Shown: piece after piece, positions 23,882-31,517 of the stretch | Layout: each line of letters starts with the position of its first letter | Numbering within the stretch: the stretch's first letter is position 1 | Assembly: GCA_964604675.1 (NCBI GenBank) | Contig: CAZSAT010000065.1 | Coordinates: 1 to 39,556 of the forward strand | Direction of reading: 5' to 3' | DNA from: CAZSAT01 sp964604675 | Lineage (GTDB): Bacteria > Myxococcota_A > UBA796 > CAJQPC01 | Length of the DNA: 39,556 nt | Translations under genes and position numbers: made by a program | Notes under the pieces: model-generated | The model's database searches: none | The model's input: the letters and a program-made list of their open reading frames with translations, nothing else | What the model was told of the DNA's origin: nothing

Positions 23882-24754
23882 TCAGGGTGCGCCGAGCAGC
23901 GCGTCGACGAGGCGGGCGGGCGCGCCCGGATCGTGCCGGAAGAACAGCGAGGGCTCGACCAGCTCCAGCTCGGTCACGAGCAGGGCCCCGCGGGCGTCCT
24001 CCAGCAGATCGACCCGTCCGTAGAGGAGCGGTCCCACGATGGACTCGGCCGCGGCGACCACACGCCGCGCGAGCTCCAGCTCGTCCCGTTCCGGGTGCCA
24101 GGGCTCGTCGGACGCGCCGAAGTCGTCCTGCACGCGGTAGTCGCCGGGCACCGGCACCTTGCGCACCCCGTGGCTCGGCGCGCCGCCGAAGAAGATCACG
24201 CTGCGCTCGCCCACCTGCTCGACCGCCGGAAGGTAGGGCTGGAGCATCATGTCCTCGACCGCCAGGGTGCGCTCCAGGAAGGCCTGCGCCACGTCCAGGC
24301 CCTCGGCATCGGCGGTGAAGCGCAGGGTCTCGCGCGCGGTCGCGCCGACCATCGGCTTCACGAAGCCCCGCGTCCAGCTCCGCTCTTCGCACACCGCCCG
24401 CACATCCACACCGCTCCCCCGTGGCAACCACACCGTCGGTGCGAGCGGCACCCCCAGCGCCTCGAGCTCCTTCAGGTAGCCCTTGTGGGTGTTCCAGCGC
24501 ACCACCGGCGCGGGGTTGAACAAGCGCGTGCTCGCCCCGACCCGCTCGGCCCAGGCCACGAACTCGGCGAGGTGGTCGGTGTAGTCCCAGGTGGTGCGGA
24601 TCAACACCGCGTCGAAGGCCGACCAGTCGACCTCCGGATCGTTCCACACGGGCTGCGCGACCTCCACGCCGCGGGCCACCAGCGCGGCGCGGAACGGGCG
24701 GTCGTCGACCTCCCAGGCCATCAGGTCGGCCTGGGTCGCGAGGGCGACCCTCAA
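23882..24754 (-). CDS. ATP-grasp family ligase
   Basis: A 290-residue ATP-grasp enzyme of the RimK/glutathione-synthetase-like kind, which activates a carboxylate as acyl phosphate and joins it to an amine or thiol. Recognisable parts are the N-terminal MRVALATQADLMAWEVDDR, the AVLIRTTWDYTDH block, ATP-binding FVKPMVGATARET, and the metal-binding acidic end (YGRVDLLED, LVTELELVEPSLFF). The TTG at 24754 overlaps the stop of the upstream lipoprotein (TTGA), so it is coupled; an extended frame to 25240 is rejected. The substrate is unknown, possibly a peptide or amino acid. Confidence 0.8.
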   Translation of the reverse strand: MRVALATQADLMAWEVDDRPFRAALVARGVEVAQPVWNDPEVDWSAFDAVLIRTTWDYTDHLAEFVAWAERVGASTRLFNPAPVVRWNTHKGYLKELEALGVPLAPTVWLPRGSGVDVRAVCEERSWTRGFVKPMVGATARETLRFTADAEGLDVAQAFLERTLAVEDMMLQPYLPAVEQVGERSVIFFGGAPSHGVRKVPVPGDYRVQDDFGASDEPWHPERDELELARRVVAAAESIVGPLLYGRVDLLEDARGALLVTELELVEPSLFFRHDPGAPARLVDALLGAP

Positions 24755-25422
24755 CAGTCGCCGTTCTGGCTGCCCGGGGTGGCCGACTGGGAGCACCAGG
24801 CGCCCGCGTCGTCGTTTCCGCTGACCGAGGCCGCGTCGGGGTCCAGCGCCGCCGACCGCCCGGTGGGCGCGAAGCCGTCGTCCCACGCGACCCGGTCGAG
24901 CATCTCGAGGTCGCGGTTGTAGAACACCACCTCGTCGCGGGTGTTGCTCATGGCGAAGCCGTCGCCGAAGGTGTCGTAGGGCACGGTCGCGTCGCACGCG
25001 ACCCCACCGTTGTCGGTGGACGACACGCAGACCACCATCGCCTCGCCCGGCCCGAGCACCAGGTCGCGGAGCGGCTGCAGCTGCACGAGGTCCAGGTCGT
25101 CGTCGCCGATCCAGGCTTCGTTGACGTCGAGGTACGCGCTGGAGGTGTTGAGCACCTCGACCCACTCGCCCAGGGCGTCGTCCACGCTCGAGGGGTCGAT
25201 CATCAGCTCGTTGACGACCATGTTGCCGGGCTCGGGCCACTCCGGCTGGTCGGCGCGGGCCTCCGAGCCGGTGTCCTCGCGCAGCCCCGTGTCGTCGCCG
25301 AGATCCAGGCTGCGGCCGGTGTCTTCGGCCACCACCTCGCCGGGGGATTCGTTACCCGGGCGCACCGACTCCGCGTGCGTCTGCACGCGGTAGTCCATGC
25401 AAGCCAGCGAGATCAGCAGCAA
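24751..25422 (-). CDS. Lamin-tail-domain lipoprotein
   Basis: A 223-residue exported protein starting with TTG at 25422: GAGGA four bases upstream, and the product MLLISLACMD has a lipobox Cys at 8. An Asp/Thr/Glu-rich linker (about 20-55) leads to a lamin-tail (LTD) Ig-like domain: NMVVNELMIDPSSVDD, GEWVEVLNTSS, LVLGPGEAMVV, and a C-terminal WCSQSATPGSQNGDC. In bacteria such domains occur on secreted and surface proteins. An alternative in-frame ATG at 25458 lacks a ribosome site and spoils the signal peptide. It heads the six-gene operon. Confidence 0.7.
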   Translation of the reverse strand: MLLISLACMDYRVQTHAESVRPGNESPGEVVAEDTGRSLDLGDDTGLREDTGSEARADQPEWPEPGNMVVNELMIDPSSVDDALGEWVEVLNTSSAYLDVNEAWIGDDDLDLVQLQPLRDLVLGPGEAMVVCVSSTDNGGVACDATVPYDTFGDGFAMSNTRDEVVFYNRDLEMLDRVAWDDGFAPTGRSAALDPDAASVSGNDDAGAWCSQSATPGSQNGDC

Positions 25423-25441
25423 ACAGTCCTCTGTCGGCGCG

Positions 25442-25471
25442 TAGATACGTTGTGTCATGCGGCCGCCACAA
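25442..25471 (-). promoter_or_regulatory. Possible -35/-10 promoter of the six-gene operon
   Basis: On the minus strand, TTGTGG (25471-25466) and TATCTA (25447-25442) are separated by 18 bp, 20 bp before the TTG start at 25422. Each box matches the sigma-70 consensus at only about half of its positions, so this is weak evidence. The 118-bp gap between 25422 and 25541 must in any case hold divergent promoters for this operon and the TldD-like pair. Confidence 0.25.
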
Positions 25472-25540
25472 GCAACAGCTGCGTGAAGAAAAGCTCTGCG
25501 GGGGCGGCTCGGTCGGGCAAGCGTCTGCCATCCGCATGCG

Positions 25541-27190
25541 ATGCTCCCCGCGATGTTGTTGTTGCTCGCCGTCGCTCTCGCTGAAGACGACCCCATCCTC
25601 GAAGCCCTGGCGGAAGAGGTCGACCGCGAGCTGGTGCACCTCTCCGCCGCCGAGGTGCCCGCATACCACCTGGCCGCCGAGCTCACCGACACCCTGAGCG
25701 TGCGCGTGCTGGGCGAGTACGGCGCCCTGCAGCCCTACGACGTGCGCCGCTCCCGGCGGGTCGACGTCGACGTGCGCGTGGGCAGCCCCGAGCTCGACAA
25801 CACCCACTTCCTCCGCAACACCGCGGATCGACAGGGCACCAACGGGTGGTCGCTGGGCTGGGGCGACGACCCCGGGCCCCTGAAGCGCGGCGTGTGGCGC
25901 GAGACCGGCAAGCGCTACGACCAGGCGGTCGAGCGCTACGCCAAGGTCGCCGCCGAGGCCGCCACGCTGGTCGAGGAAGACCCCGCCCCGGACCTGGTGC
26001 CCGTCGACCCGGTGGTCTCCTTGGAGCCGCTTCCGGAGCGCGACTTCCCCCTGCTGGAGATCGAGGCGCTGGTCCGCACGGCGAGCGGCGCGCTCGCCAC
26101 CTCCACCGTGGCCCACACCAGCTCGGTCTTCGTGCAGGGCGAGCAGACGTGGCGGTGGCTGGTCACCGGCGACGGCACCCGGATCCGCGACACGGCCAAC
26201 CACTACCGCATCGGCGTGAACGTCACGACCACCGCCGACGACGGCGCCGCGCTCGGCCTGGGCACCGCCTGGGATGCCGAGACGGTCGCGCACCTGCCCC
26301 CCACCGCCACGGTGCTCGAAGCGGCGCGCTCCCTGGAGGCCACGCTGGAGCAGCTGCGCGAGGCGCCGGACGAGGGACCGTACGAAGGCCCCGTCCTGCT
26401 CAGCGGCCGCGCCACCGCGGTGTTCTTCCACGAGATCTTCGGCCACCGGGTGGAGGGCCACCGGCTCAAGCAGGTCGACACCGCCCAGACCTTCAAGACC
26501 TTGATCGACCAGCCCATCCTGCCGGACTGGATCTCGGTCCGCGACGACCCCACCCAGGCCCAGGCGGTCGGGATCGACCTGAACGGCCACTACACCCACG
26601 ACAACGAGGGGGTGCCGGCGGAGCGAGTCACCCTGGTCGAAGACGGCGTGCTCCGGGGCTTCCTCAACAGCCGTTCTCCCTACCAGGAAGGCGAGACCAG
26701 CAACGGACACGGCCGTCGCCAGGCCGGACACGACCCGGTCACCCGGCAGGGCAACCTGCTGGTCACCGCCGCCGAGACCACCACCCTGGACGAGCTCCGC
26801 GCGCAGCTCCGAAGCACCGCCGCGCGCGAGGGGCTCGACTACGGGCTCTACCTCGAGGAGATCCGCGGGGGCTTCACCTTCACCCAGCGGAACATGCCGA
26901 ACGCCTTCAAGATCGACGTGGTGCTCGCCTGGCGGGTGTACGTCGACGGGCGCCCCGACGAGCTGGTCCGCGGGGTCGACCTGATCGGCACGCCGCTCGT
27001 CACCTTCGGGCGCATCGTCGCCGCCGGGGACCAGCCCGAGGTGTTCAACGGCTACTGCGGGGCGGAGAGCGGCTACGTGCCCGTGGCGGCGGTCTCCCCA
27101 CCCATGCTGATCGAGCGCGTCGAGACCCAGCGAAAGGCGAAGCAACAGCGCCCGCCGCCCCTCCTCGCGCCACCCTGGGAGGGCTCGTGA
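25541..27190 (+). CDS. Exported TldD-family zinc metalloprotease
   Basis: A 549-residue TldD/PmbA-family peptidase. The zinc site is intact: FFHEIFGHRVEGH places His297, Glu298 and His302 (HExxxH), and the C-terminal Cys506 in NGYCGAESG is the third-ligand position. Other family blocks are DWISVRDDPTQ, GHYTHDNEG and NSRSPYQEGE...SNGHGR. Unlike E. coli TldD, it begins with a signal-like stretch (MLLLLAVALAED, from the second ATG at 25553), so it should act outside the cytoplasm. The start could be 25541 or 25553. The GTGA overlap with the next gene couples it to a TldE-like partner. Confidence 0.87.
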   Translation: MLPAMLLLLAVALAEDDPILEALAEEVDRELVHLSAAEVPAYHLAAELTDTLSVRVLGEYGALQPYDVRRSRRVDVDVRVGSPELDNTHFLRNTADRQGTNGWSLGWGDDPGPLKRGVWRETGKRYDQAVERYAKVAAEAATLVEEDPAPDLVPVDPVVSLEPLPERDFPLLEIEALVRTASGALATSTVAHTSSVFVQGEQTWRWLVTGDGTRIRDTANHYRIGVNVTTTADDGAALGLGTAWDAETVAHLPPTATVLEAARSLEATLEQLREAPDEGPYEGPVLLSGRATAVFFHEIFGHRVEGHRLKQVDTAQTFKTLIDQPILPDWISVRDDPTQAQAVGIDLNGHYTHDNEGVPAERVTLVEDGVLRGFLNSRSPYQEGETSNGHGRRQAGHDPVTRQGNLLVTAAETTTLDELRAQLRSTAAREGLDYGLYLEEIRGGFTFTQRNMPNAFKIDVVLAWRVYVDGRPDELVRGVDLIGTPLVTFGRIVAAGDQPEVFNGYCGAESGYVPVAAVSPPMLIERVETQRKAKQQRPPPLLAPPWEGS

Positions 27191-28806
27191 TCCTCCTGCT
27201 GGCAGCGGCCTGGGCGGGCGACCCCTGGCTCGACACCTACGCCGAGTGGGGCGAGCGCGCCCTCACTGGCATCGCTCCGGAGGGCGCGCCGCCTCCCTAC
27301 CGAGCCACCATGGCCGGGGCCGACGCCTGGGACGTGCAGGTCTCCGCCAAGTTCGGCCAGCCCTTCAAGCACGACGCCCAGCGCATCCGCCCGGGACGGG
27401 TGGAGCTGGTCATCGGCGACCCCCGGCTCGACTCCGCGCGCTTCGCCGGGGACCGCGGAACCCTGGGCATCGTGAACTGGGTGGTCGACGACGACCCCCT
27501 GGCCTGGTCCCGCGACCTGTGGCTGGCCACCGACTCGGCCTACCTCGGCGCCCTGAGCCAGTACGGCATCAAGTGGGCGGCGCGGCAGGCCCAGGGCCCC
27601 GGCTCCGCGCCCGACGACTGGACCCTGGTGCCGCCCGTGGTCTCCGAGTCCCCCGTCTCGATCGAGCGCCCCGACGACCAGGCGCTGCTCGACCTCGTCA
27701 CCCGGGCCTCCGCGCTCTGGCTGGATCACCCGGAGGTCCGCTACGGCGGGGTGAACGGCCGCTGCCTCGAGGGCGCGTACAAGCTCTGGACCAGCGAGGG
27801 CACCCGCCTCGTCACGCAGGAGGGCTTCTGCGTGATCTACGCCTGGGCGGACGTGGTGAGCGACGGGGGCGTGTGGCTCTACGACCGCTCGCAGTGGGTC
27901 GCGCGCAGCCTGACCGACCTCGACGAGCCGGCGATCCTGGCGGGGGTGGACGACATGCTCGAGAGCCTCGAGGCGCGCAACGCCGCCGCGTCCGTCGACT
28001 ACTACGAGGGTCCCGTAGTGTTCGCCGACACCGCGTCGGCGGACTTCTTCCGCTACCTCGCGGCCTCCGAGCTGCTGGGCACGCCGCCGCCCCCCAGCGC
28101 CGACCAGACCTACCAGCGCCTGATGCGCAACCAGCCGCGCGTCGGCCGGCGCCTCCTGCCTGCGGGCTGGTCGGTGCGCGACGACCCGAGCTCGGCGAAG
28201 GCCGACCAGGCGGGTGGCTACACGTGGGATCGGGAGGGCTCGCCCGCGCAGCCGGTCCAGCTGGTCACCGATGGCTACGTGGTCGACCTGGCCATGTCCC
28301 GTGTGCCGCGCACGGAGCGCACCGAGACCAACGGGCACGCGCGCGGCGCGATCAAGGGCGACTGGAGCGCCCGCCTCTCGCTGTGGGAGGTCACCGCTCC
28401 GAAGAACCTCCGGGAGCGCGCCTTCTGGCGTCGGGTCGACCGGCTCATGCGCACGGCGAGCCTGGACCGCGTGCTGGTGGTCGAGCGTCTGTCCAACGGC
28501 AAGCACGGCAGCCTGCCGCGACCGACCAAGGGCCACTGGCGCTACGCCGACGGGCACACCGAGTCGATCGAGTCGCTCTACTTCCAGAAGGACGACCGAC
28601 GCGCCCTGCGCGACGTGGTGCTGACCGGGGGCGGCGAGGTGGTGCGGCCCTACCTGGAGCCCTTCGAGCCGACCGCGACGGTCGACGACGTGACCGGCCT
28701 GCCGAGCGTCATCACGGCGCCCCGCCTGCTCCTGGTGGAGACGATGGAGGCCGCCCACCCTGGCCCGGACCGCAAGCCGGCGCTGGTCCCGATGCCCGAG
28801 CTGTAG
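27187..28806 (+). CDS. Exported TldE-like inactive partner of the TldD protease
   Basis: A 539-residue TldD/PmbA-family protein in which the zinc site is gone. Aligned to the previous protein, FFHEIFGH is replaced by FFRYLAAS, so His, Glu and His become Arg, Tyr and Ser; the C-terminal Cys is also missing. This matches the TldE/PmbA role of catalytically dead partner in a TldD-TldE heteromer. It starts with GTG at 27187 inside the stop of tldD (GTGA) and has an ~11-residue signal peptide (MILLLAAAWAG). Both partners are therefore exported together. Confidence 0.82.
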   Translation: MILLLAAAWAGDPWLDTYAEWGERALTGIAPEGAPPPYRATMAGADAWDVQVSAKFGQPFKHDAQRIRPGRVELVIGDPRLDSARFAGDRGTLGIVNWVVDDDPLAWSRDLWLATDSAYLGALSQYGIKWAARQAQGPGSAPDDWTLVPPVVSESPVSIERPDDQALLDLVTRASALWLDHPEVRYGGVNGRCLEGAYKLWTSEGTRLVTQEGFCVIYAWADVVSDGGVWLYDRSQWVARSLTDLDEPAILAGVDDMLESLEARNAAASVDYYEGPVVFADTASADFFRYLAASELLGTPPPPSADQTYQRLMRNQPRVGRRLLPAGWSVRDDPSSAKADQAGGYTWDREGSPAQPVQLVTDGYVVDLAMSRVPRTERTETNGHARGAIKGDWSARLSLWEVTAPKNLRERAFWRRVDRLMRTASLDRVLVVERLSNGKHGSLPRPTKGHWRYADGHTESIESLYFQKDDRRALRDVVLTGGGEVVRPYLEPFEPTATVDDVTGLPSVITAPRLLLVETMEAAHPGPDRKPALVPMPEL

Positions 28807-28831
28807 GGCGCGATCGCCGGACCACAGGCTC

Positions 28832-29854
28832 TTAGTCGGCGCCCGAGCCGTCGGTGCCGGTGTCGGTCGTGCCCGTGTCGACCGCGACCCCTTCCGCCGC
28901 CGCGACGGTCACGGCGGCGCTCCCGGCCTGCCCGTACACGTCGGTGCAGTGGAGGGCGAGCGCCACGTCGGCGGCCACGGTGTCGTCGGCGGTGACCGTG
29001 ATCTCGGCTCCCTGGAGGGCGACCAGTCCATCCAGCAACGAGCCCTCGCCGTCCGACACCGCCACCCCGCCGGAACCCTGGTCCCGGGTGGCCCAGCAGG
29101 TGAGCGCACTGCCGTGGCCATCGACCACGAGGGTCCACGTGGCGGGTGCCGCCAGCGTGAGCGCGTCCGGCGTGAACACGGGCGGACCCGCGACCGGCAC
29201 GTGCACACTCGCGCCGATGGAGGGGTCCGAGGTGGGCTGTGCGCTGACGCTGCCGTCCCCCCCGTCGCCGCCGCGCACCCAGGCCTCGGCCTCGGCGTCC
29301 GTGGCGCCGGCGCCCAGGGTCAGCACGAGCTCGTCGCTGCCGAGGCTGGCGCCTCCGGAGGCGCCGAGCGCGACGCTCTCACCCGCGGCCGAGGCGTGCG
29401 CCGTCACCAGCAACCGCGCCGATGCGCTGCCGTCGGCCGGGAGGTACGGCTCGTCGAGCTCCAGGCTCAGGGCCAGCTCGTCCAGGCTCGGGGAGCCCCC
29501 CAGGATCAGCACGAGCTCCAGGCACGCCGAGGAGCCCGCGCTGTCCTCTGCGCAGGCCTGCAGCGTCAGCCCGTGATCCTGGGTCCGGTCGCTCCAGTCC
29601 TCGGCCCACGCCACCAGCTGGGCGTCCTCGAGCTCCACCGTGTAGGTGTCGCCGCTCGCGGTGGCCGCCGAGCCGCCGATCGTGACGGTGATGGGCAGGT
29701 GATCGGGATGCGTGGCGACCACGCTCACCGCTTCGGTCTCACCGTCGGTCACGTCGAGCGCGCGCCAGGAGCTGCCCTGGAGCAGGATCACCGGGGAGGA
29801 CGCTGCCCCGGTGTCGCTCTCGGGGCCGGCGCAGGCGAAGAAGAGGCTCAGCAT
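28832..29854 (-). CDS. Acidic lipoprotein with Ig-like repeats
   Basis: A 340-residue lipoprotein beginning MLSLFFACAG with lipobox Cys8. The body is low in charge, rich in Ala/Ser/Gly/Thr/Val with beta-strand periodicity, consistent with two or three invasin/bacterial Ig-like domains, and ends in an Asp/Thr/Gly-rich tail (DTGTTDTGTDGSGAD). It overlaps the stop of the upstream gene by ATGA. Adhesion or surface display is the natural guess; there is no catalytic motif. Confidence 0.7.
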   Translation of the reverse strand: MLSLFFACAGPESDTGAASSPVILLQGSSWRALDVTDGETEAVSVVATHPDHLPITVTIGGSAATASGDTYTVELEDAQLVAWAEDWSDRTQDHGLTLQACAEDSAGSSACLELVLILGGSPSLDELALSLELDEPYLPADGSASARLLVTAHASAAGESVALGASGGASLGSDELVLTLGAGATDAEAEAWVRGGDGGDGSVSAQPTSDPSIGASVHVPVAGPPVFTPDALTLAAPATWTLVVDGHGSALTCWATRDQGSGGVAVSDGEGSLLDGLVALQGAEITVTADDTVAADVALALHCTDVYGQAGSAAVTVAAAEGVAVDTGTTDTGTDGSGAD

Positions 29855-31398
29855 CAGGTCGTCCCCGTGAAGTCGCCGCCGCTCGCCTTCTTCACACGGC
29901 GGAAGAACTCGGGGGACAGGTTGACGACGAGGGCCACGCCTGGCCGGTAGACCCGCTGGGTGAGCTCGGTCTCGTCGTTCACTTCGCGCCCCAGCACCAC
30001 CCCGGGCTGCAAGCCCTCACCGGCCTGCAAGGCGCCGGCGAGCGCGACCGAGAACTGGGTCGCGAGCTCCACCTCCGCCCCCACATACACCGCATCGAGG
30101 AACGCCAGCGCGCTGCTGCTGACCACCGACGCCGGGTCCAGCACCCCCAGGCCGACGTAGGGAGCGGGCTTGAGCGACAGGCCCTCCGAAGCGCCGAGCG
30201 TGTAGCTCCGACCGCCGGGGTCGAAGAAGGGCGCGTAGCCGACGACGATGCGGGTGTCCGGCTGGAAGCCACCCGGGCTCTGCTCGACGAGCACGCCGTC
30301 GCGCTCGCCGTACGCGGCCGCGCCGGGCACCCAGCCCGCGCCGATCCCGATGCGCACTGCGCCGATGTAGCGGACGTCGGTCACCAGCTCGACGCGCGCG
30401 GAGGTGCCGACCTCGGTCGGCATGCTCAGCGTCAGCTCGAGCGCTTGCCCTGGTGCCCGTGGCGCGAGCACCCACTCGGTCCAGGTGGGTTCCGCCCCCT
30501 CGGTGCCCACGCCGGCGGACGGGTCGCCGTCGGGCACGCCGCTCTGGACCGAGAGCTGCTCGAGGAGCGCCCCCGCGGTGTAGCCGACGGCGCCCGTCGT
30601 GGTCAGCCGCGGGTTCAGGCCCGCGGGGTGCCACGCGTAGACGCGAACCGTGCTGTTGGGCGGCAGGAGGGTCTCCGGCAGCTTCTCGGCCTCCGCGGCG
30701 CGCCGGACGTGGGAGCTCAGCCCGCCCCCGCTGCTGTCGAAGCACACGTGCACGTCTTCGCGACGGGCGGGGTCGGGGCACCAGCCGTCGGGTGCCGTCA
30801 AGATCCTGGGGGCGCGGGTGAAGCGGTGCTCGACCACGCCACCGGAGGTCGCGTAGCGGACCACGTACACACCTTCGGGCGCGTCGGCTGCGACCCAGTC
30901 GCCCAGGCCGCCGAGGCCATCGACAACGCCCTGCTGCACACGCTGCGAGGTCCAGGCGCTCGCTCCCGCGCGGCCCCCAACGACCTTGTCGACGTGCGTC
31001 GGCACGGTGGGCCAGTCCCCGTGCTCCACGCTCGTCTCGGCGCGCGTGGCCGGCGCCTCCACGGCGACCGGCACGCTGTAGGTCTTCTTGGTGGCCAGGG
31101 TGACGGTCAACACGCCGGAAGCATCGGGGGACCACAACCGGGCACAGGGCGTTCCGCCCCCCGCAACGAGATCGAAGGTCCCGGCCTCCGCGCGGGGTTG
31201 CGCGGCACACACGCTGCCGTCCACGGTCACGGAGATCTTGGTGGCCCCCTCGGCCGAGAGCGCGATGGCGTCCTCCTTCGCCAGCACGAAGGGATCGAGG
31301 CGCACCTGTGCGCCCGGCTCCAACACCGTGGGCGCAGCACGCTCCACCGCGCCACCAGCCGCCCAGGCGAGCCCGATCGTCAGCCACAACCCGCCCAT
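29854..31398 (-). CDS. Secreted protein, possibly outer-membrane beta-barrel-ended
   Basis: A 514-residue exported protein. The ATG at 31398 is chosen over 31416 because GGAGG lies five bases before it and it opens a signal peptide (MGGLWLTIGLAWAAGGA). The N-terminal 250 residues contain beta strands and a few Cys; the last 200 alternate Gly and hydrophobic residues (IGAVRIGIGAGW, YVGLGVL, VYVGAEVELATQFSVALAGAL) in the manner of outer-membrane strands, but the final residue is not aromatic. It is coupled to the lipoprotein at 28832. Function unknown. Its 5' end is divergent from the MopE/FG-GAP gene, with 119 bp between starts. Confidence 0.65.
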   Translation of the reverse strand: MGGLWLTIGLAWAAGGAVERAAPTVLEPGAQVRLDPFVLAKEDAIALSAEGATKISVTVDGSVCAAQPRAEAGTFDLVAGGGTPCARLWSPDASGVLTVTLATKKTYSVPVAVEAPATRAETSVEHGDWPTVPTHVDKVVGGRAGASAWTSQRVQQGVVDGLGGLGDWVAADAPEGVYVVRYATSGGVVEHRFTRAPRILTAPDGWCPDPARREDVHVCFDSSGGGLSSHVRRAAEAEKLPETLLPPNSTVRVYAWHPAGLNPRLTTTGAVGYTAGALLEQLSVQSGVPDGDPSAGVGTEGAEPTWTEWVLAPRAPGQALELTLSMPTEVGTSARVELVTDVRYIGAVRIGIGAGWVPGAAAYGERDGVLVEQSPGGFQPDTRIVVGYAPFFDPGGRSYTLGASEGLSLKPAPYVGLGVLDPASVVSSSALAFLDAVYVGAEVELATQFSVALAGALQAGEGLQPGVVLGREVNDETELTQRVYRPGVALVVNLSPEFFRRVKKASGGDFTGTT

Positions 31399-31517
31399 CC
31401 GCGCCTCCGCGCCCACCGTACCTCAGCCAGGCGATCGCTCCGTGACCCACCCCTCAGCTACGAGAGGCGCCGTGCCGATGGGGAGGAGGTCACCCCTTCT
31501 CTGGCAGGAGTTCGCCC

